A stretch of DNA of 16,186 bases from CAZPGL01 sp964586175 (GTDB taxonomy: Bacteria; Actinomycetota; Acidimicrobiia; Acidimicrobiales; MedAcidi-G1): assembly GCA_964586175.1 (NCBI GenBank), contig CAZPGL010000044.1:1-16186 (forward strand), given 5' to 3'. The notes under the pieces were generated by a model that saw only the letters and a program-made list of their open reading frames with translations, was not told the DNA's origin and ran no database searches. Made by a program: the position numbers and the translations under genes. Each line of letters opens with the position of its first letter. Position 1 is the first letter of the stretch. Shown piece by piece: positions 12,845 to 16,186 of this stretch.

Positions 12845-12901
12845 GCACGTACCCGGTATGGCCCACGACCCGGCGACGCCCCGCCCCCGCCCCAACCCCC
12901 C

Positions 12902-12951
12902 CAAGTGACCGGGGACCTGTCCCCCGATCACTTGTTGCCCGATCACTGGGC
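12902..12951. repeat. Near-palindrome plus an extra half-site in the divergent promoter region
   Basis: CAAGTGACCGGGGAC (12902-12916) and GTCCCCCGATCACTTG (12919-12934) are inverted repeats with one mismatch and one extra base, around a CT centre. The right arm's CCCGATCACT recurs at 12938-12947, so the motif AGTGAYCGGG is present three times in 50 bp, twice as a direct repeat 15-16 bases apart. The last copy is also inside a small dyad, GCCC-GATCACT-GGGC (12937-12951). It may be an operator for the divergent dnaG and luciferase-like promoters, or a copy of a dispersed palindromic repeat. Confidence 0.55.
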
Positions 12952-12981
12952 CCGCCCCCGGGACCGGCCGGGGGCCGCTGC

Positions 12982-12987
12982 TAACTT
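12982..12987 (+). promoter_or_regulatory. -10-like box TAACTT for dnaG
   Basis: TAACTT is followed by 6 bases and the dnaG ATG at 12994. There is no Shine-Dalgarno, so the dnaG-sigma transcript is probably leaderless. Confidence 0.45.
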
Positions 12988-12993
12988 GCGGCC

Positions 12994-14787
12994 ATGGGCA
13001 TCGTGGACGAGGACGTACGCAGGGTCCGCGACCAGACCGACATCGTCCGTCTCATCACCCAGCACACCCAGCTCAAGAAGGCGGGCCGTCAGTGGAGCGG
13101 CCTGTGCCCGTTCCACGGCGAGAAGACGCCGTCGTTCTCGGTAAACGCCGAGAAGGGGGTCTTCTACTGCTTCGGCTGCCAGATCAAGGGCGATGCCATC
13201 GACTTCGTGCGAGAGATGGAGCACCTCGACTTCGCCGGTGCCGTGGAGTACCTGGCGGCCAAGGCCAACATCTCGTTGCGCTACACCGACCGCGACGAAG
13301 GGCGCTCGCGGAGCCGTCGCAAGGAGTTGATCGAGCACGTCCGCAGGGCGGTCGACTACTACCACCGGGGGCTGCTCGACGATCCGGATGCCCGGGCGGC
13401 CCGCGACTATCTGCGGTCCCGTGGGTACGACGGCGACGTGGCCCGGCGGTTCTCCATCGGGTGGGCGCCCGACGACTGGGACCGGTTGTCCCGCCACCTC
13501 AAGTTGTCGGTTGACGACCTGAAGGGTGCGGGCCTGGGCGGGCTCAACTCGCGGGGCCGCCAGTACGACTTCTTCCGGGCCCGGGTGGTGTTCCCCATCT
13601 TCGACGAGCGGGGCGACCCGGTCGGGTTCGGTGGCCGCAAGTTGCCTGACGCCGAGGGCCCCAAGTACAAGAACACGTCCGACGAGGCCGAGATCTATTC
13701 GAAGAGCCAGGTCCTGTACGGCCTCAACTGGGCCAAGACCGAGGCCGGCCGGCTGGGCGAGATCATCGTGTGCGAGGGCTACACCGACGTCATCGGGTTC
13801 CACCTGGCGGGCATCGAGCGGGCGGTGGCCACGTGCGGTACGGCCATGACCCCCGACCACGCCCGCAAGTTGGCCCGGTTCGCTCCCCGGGTGGTGCTGG
13901 CCTACGACGCCGACGGTGCCGGCCAGGCGGCCGCCGAACGGGTTTACGAGTGGGAGGAGGCGTTCGGCATCCAGTTCGCCGTCGTCGACCTCCCCGAGGG
14001 CGCCGATCCCGGTGATCTGGCCCGATCCGATCCCGACGCGTTGCGTGCCGCGGTCGAAGCGGCCCGTCCATTCCTCGAGTTCCGGGTCGAACGGGAGTTG
14101 GCCCGCAGCGACCTGACCACCATGGAGGGTCGGGCCCGAGCCGCCGAATCGGCGATGCGACTGGTGGTGGCCCACCCCAACGCGCTGGTGCGCGACCAGT
14201 ACCTGGTGTCGATCGCCGACCGGTGCCGCATCGAACCATCACAGTTGCGGCGCCGTGTCGCCGTGTCGTCGAATCCCGTGGGCTCCGGATCGGAGACCCC
14301 GGCGGCTTCCGATGCGCCGGCCGGACCCGGCCCGACCAGCGCCGAACGACAGGCCCTGCGGCTGCTGATGCACCGCCGGGACGAGGTGATCGACCATCTG
14401 GCCCCGGTCCTGTTCGCCGACGCCGAGGCCCGGGTGGCCTATCAGGTGCTGGTCGACCACCCTGATCTGCACGGGGCGCTGGCCGCGGCCGGCGCCGGGG
14501 TCGACGACCTGCTCGGCCGGGTCGCCGTCGAGGACGCCACCGACGACACCCCTGTGGGGGTGGTCTGCCGTCTGCTGGCCCTGGCCGCCGAGCGGGCCGC
14601 GGTGGCGCTCGAGGCCGAGGCCCGGACGTTGGAGGCCGGCGCCGACGACCTGGCCGTGTACATGCCGAACATCACGTTCCTGCGTACCTGGGTGATGGAG
14701 CTGCGGGAGGTGCCTTCCGACGACACGGACCTCGAGCCGTTGCTACGGTGGCTCGTCGACTATTCGGAAGGGAGAGCCGATGGCTGA
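12994..14787 (+). CDS. dnaG: DNA primase
   Basis: 597 residues, the usual size of bacterial DnaG, which makes RNA primers at the replication fork with DnaB helicase. The N-terminal CHC2 zinc finger has C38, H41, C59 and C62 in GLCPFHGEKTPSFS and GVFYCFGCQIKGDA. The RNA polymerase core contains SIGWAPDDW, GFGGRKLPD and YKNTSDEAEIYSKS. The Toprim fold has CEGYTDVIGFH with E261 and YDADGAGQAA with D305 and D307, the metal-binding acidic residues. After a Ser/Pro/Gly-rich linker at about 425-450, the C-terminal helical domain (SAERQALRLLMHRRDEVIDHL) would bind helicase. The stop overlaps the start of the sigma factor gene by 8 bp, so the two are translationally coupled. Confidence 0.96.
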   Translation: MGIVDEDVRRVRDQTDIVRLITQHTQLKKAGRQWSGLCPFHGEKTPSFSVNAEKGVFYCFGCQIKGDAIDFVREMEHLDFAGAVEYLAAKANISLRYTDRDEGRSRSRRKELIEHVRRAVDYYHRGLLDDPDARAARDYLRSRGYDGDVARRFSIGWAPDDWDRLSRHLKLSVDDLKGAGLGGLNSRGRQYDFFRARVVFPIFDERGDPVGFGGRKLPDAEGPKYKNTSDEAEIYSKSQVLYGLNWAKTEAGRLGEIIVCEGYTDVIGFHLAGIERAVATCGTAMTPDHARKLARFAPRVVLAYDADGAGQAAAERVYEWEEAFGIQFAVVDLPEGADPGDLARSDPDALRAAVEAARPFLEFRVERELARSDLTTMEGRARAAESAMRLVVAHPNALVRDQYLVSIADRCRIEPSQLRRRVAVSSNPVGSGSETPAASDAPAGPGPTSAERQALRLLMHRRDEVIDHLAPVLFADAEARVAYQVLVDHPDLHGALAAAGAGVDDLLGRVAVEDATDDTPVGVVCRLLALAAERAAVALEAEARTLEAGADDLAVYMPNITFLRTWVMELREVPSDDTDLEPLLRWLVDYSEGRADG

Positions 14788-16030
14788 CACGGACCCCGAC
14801 CCGCGTACCTGGGCCGGGGTGTCCGAGTTCGAGTTCGCCCGGCTACTCCGCCGCGGTCGGGCCCGCGGCCGTCTGAGCCTCGACGAGGTGCTCGACGTCG
14901 TGCGCGACGCCGACCTCACCCCCGAGTTGATCGCCGAGGTGCGTACCACCCTGGCTGCTGAGGGCATTGAGTTGGACGACACCGTCGTGGTCGTCGAGGA
15001 CGATGAGGACGAGGAGATCCTGAAGCTTCTCCGTCCCGGTCCGCCCAAGGCGTCGGACCGTCGGGGCCGTGCCGCCCCGGTCGACAAGGGGAGCGGCGGC
15101 GATTCGACCCGCCTCTATCTGCGGGAGATCGGCGAGGTGGCCTTGTTGAGCGCCGCCGAGGAGGTCGACCTGGCCACGGCCATCGCCGCGGGTGCCGAAG
15201 CGGAGTCCACATTGGCCGATCTGGCGGCAGCGGGCCGTCTCGACGAACTCGACGGCGTCGAGTTGGCCACGTTGCGGCGACGGCAGCGCAAGGGTGAGCA
15301 GGCCCGCGATCGCCTCACCCGGGCCAACCTCCGGTTGGTGGTGTCGGTGGCCAAGCGGTACTCGGGTCGGGGGCTACCGCTGCTCGACCTGGTCCAGGAG
15401 GGCAACCTGGGCCTGATGCGGGCGGTCGAGAAGTTCGACGCCGGCAAGGGTTTCAAGTTCTCGACGTACGCCACGTGGTGGATCCGCCAGGCGGTGGCCC
15501 GGGCCGTCGCTGACCAGGCCCGCACCATCCGCATTCCGGTGCACATGGTGGACGCCATGAACCGGGTGATTCGCGCCCAGCGTGACCTGCAGCAGGAGTT
15601 GGAGCGGGCACCGAGCATCGACGAGGTGGCCGACCGGGCGGCCGTCGAGCCCAAGCGGGCTGAGGAGTTGCTGGGCCTCGACCGCAGCCAGGTGCCGTTG
15701 TCGCTCGACTCGCCGATGGGTGAGGAGCACGACACCAGCCTGGCCGACATCCTGGCCGACCTCGACGCCGTCGACCCGGACACGGCGGCGGCTCGACGCC
15801 TCATGGGCGAGGAGGTCGTGGCCGCTCTCGACGATCTCGACGAGCGCGAGCAGGGCGTGGTGCGCATGCGGTTCGGCCTCGGTGACGGCAAGCCCAAGAC
15901 GCTCGAGGAGGTGGGGCGGCACTTCAACGTCACCCGGGAGCGGGTACGCCAGATCGAGACCCGCACGATGGCCAAGCTGCGCCATCCGCTGCGCTCGAAG
16001 AAGCTGCGCGACTACCTCGAGGACGCCTGA
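14780..16030 (+). CDS. rpoD: Principal RNA polymerase sigma-70 factor
   Basis: 416 residues (also called sigA in Actinobacteria). The N-terminal segment is acidic (VVVVEDDEDEEILKLL), as in region 1.1. Region 1.2 starts at DSTRLYLREIGEV. Region 2 contains NLRLVVSVAKRYSGRGLPL, LDLVQEGNLGLMRAVEKFD and GFKFSTYATWWIRQAVARA, the last covering -10 recognition and melting. Region 3 starts around IRIPVHMVDAMNR. Region 4.2 is TLEEVGRHFNVTRERVRQIE, the -35 helix-turn-helix. Full regions 1 to 4 mark it as a primary sigma factor. The ATG lies inside the end of dnaG and is preceded by GGAAGGGAG, one of the few visible Shine-Dalgarno sites here, as expected for an internal operon gene. It links primase and sigma expression, as in the E. 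coli dnaG-rpoD operon. Confidence 0.96.
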   Translation: MADTDPDPRTWAGVSEFEFARLLRRGRARGRLSLDEVLDVVRDADLTPELIAEVRTTLAAEGIELDDTVVVVEDDEDEEILKLLRPGPPKASDRRGRAAPVDKGSGGDSTRLYLREIGEVALLSAAEEVDLATAIAAGAEAESTLADLAAAGRLDELDGVELATLRRRQRKGEQARDRLTRANLRLVVSVAKRYSGRGLPLLDLVQEGNLGLMRAVEKFDAGKGFKFSTYATWWIRQAVARAVADQARTIRIPVHMVDAMNRVIRAQRDLQQELERAPSIDEVADRAAVEPKRAEELLGLDRSQVPLSLDSPMGEEHDTSLADILADLDAVDPDTAAARRLMGEEVVAALDDLDEREQGVVRMRFGLGDGKPKTLEEVGRHFNVTRERVRQIETRTMAKLRHPLRSKKLRDYLEDA

Positions 16031-16054
16031 CCTCTCGTCACGGTCGAGCCGTCG

Positions 16055-16070
16055 CGGGCCGACCGGCCCG
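16055..16070 (+). terminator. GC hairpin after the sigma factor gene
   Basis: CGGGCC (16055-16060) and GGCCCG (16065-16070) form a 6-bp stem with loop GACC, 25 bases after the sigma stop. No T-run follows. It may help end the dnaG-rpoD transcript before the tRNA gene. Confidence 0.4.
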
Positions 16071-16083
16071 GTGGGGCCGCTGG

Positions 16084-16089
16084 TATCCT
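16084..16089 (+). promoter_or_regulatory. -10-like box TATCCT for tRNA-Asn
   Basis: TATCCT lies 11 bases before the tRNA 5' end, which would place the transcription start about 5 bases upstream of the mature tRNA. The -35 region is not clear. Confidence 0.45.
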
Positions 16090-16100
16090 GCGCTCGCCTT

Positions 16101-16176
16101 TCCGGGGTAGCTCAGCTGGCAGAGCGTCGGACTGTTAATCCGCAGGTCGTGGGTTCGAGCCCCACCCCCGGAGCCA
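16101..16176 (+). tRNA. tRNA-Asn (anticodon GTT)
   Basis: 76 bases with the CCA end encoded. The acceptor arm TCCGGGG (16101-16107) pairs with CCCCGGA (16166-16172), discriminator G at 16173, CCA 16174-16176. The D arm is GCTC / GAGC, the anticodon loop CTGTTAA with GTT at 16134-16136 reads Asn codons, and the T arm is GTGGG TTCGAGC CCCAC. The first anticodon-stem pair (27-43) is T opposite C, a mismatch; the other four pairs are sound. The window ends 10 bases later. Confidence 0.96.
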
Positions 16177-16186
16177 TACAAGCGCT

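Noticed and set aside
1..16186. CRISPR array, transposase, integrase, toxin-antitoxin or phage genes
   Set aside because: No regularly spaced direct repeats, terminal inverted repeats or characteristic proteins were seen on either strand.

Overview
The window is about 16.2 kb of very GC-rich, gene-dense DNA from an actinobacterium. Three things point there: homodimeric AceE, the dnaG to principal-sigma arrangement, and starts with a -10-like hexamer a few bases upstream and no Shine-Dalgarno (leaderless initiation). A mitochondrial-type aconitase, an F420-type luciferase-like oxidoreductase and a DMSP-lyase-like cupin suggest an uncultured, possibly marine, member of the Acidimicrobiia. That placement is inference. 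No phage, IS element, CRISPR array or recent transfer was seen.

Layout, left to right. 1-164: C-terminus of an acyl-CoA dehydrogenase (+). 217-666: one-helix membrane-anchored protein of unknown function (+). 676-1626: GDP-L-fucose synthase (+). 1661-5017: minus-strand pair, aceE (pyruvate dehydrogenase E1) followed 9 bp later by an HhH-GPD DNA-repair-like protein. 5100-5546: RNase HI (+), divergent from aceE. 5572-8156: minus-strand pair, a YtcJ-type amidohydrolase followed by a short COG0523/CobW GTPase. 8211-8610: about 400 bp without a recognised gene, but holding an operator-like palindrome, a -10-like box, an exceptionally long Shine-Dalgarno, a 20-23 codon mini-ORF enclosed by a perfect 10-bp stem, and several further hairpins. 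8611-9499: a 71-aa unknown protein and a DddL/DddQ-like cupin (+). 9559-11835: aconitase (-). 11933-12832: luciferase-like oxidoreductase (-). 12833-12993: divergent promoter region with a long near-palindrome. 12994-16030: dnaG and the principal sigma-70 factor, overlapping by 8 bp (+). 16101-16176: tRNA-Asn with encoded CCA.

Most genes are housekeeping: AceE and aconitase in central carbon metabolism, primase and sigma factor in replication and transcription, RNase HI in RNA-DNA hybrid removal, and GDP-fucose synthesis for surface glycans. The accessory interest lies at 8211-9499, where a structured, strongly ribosome-binding leader or small RNA sits in front of an unknown small gene and a cupin that may act on DMSP or a related compound.
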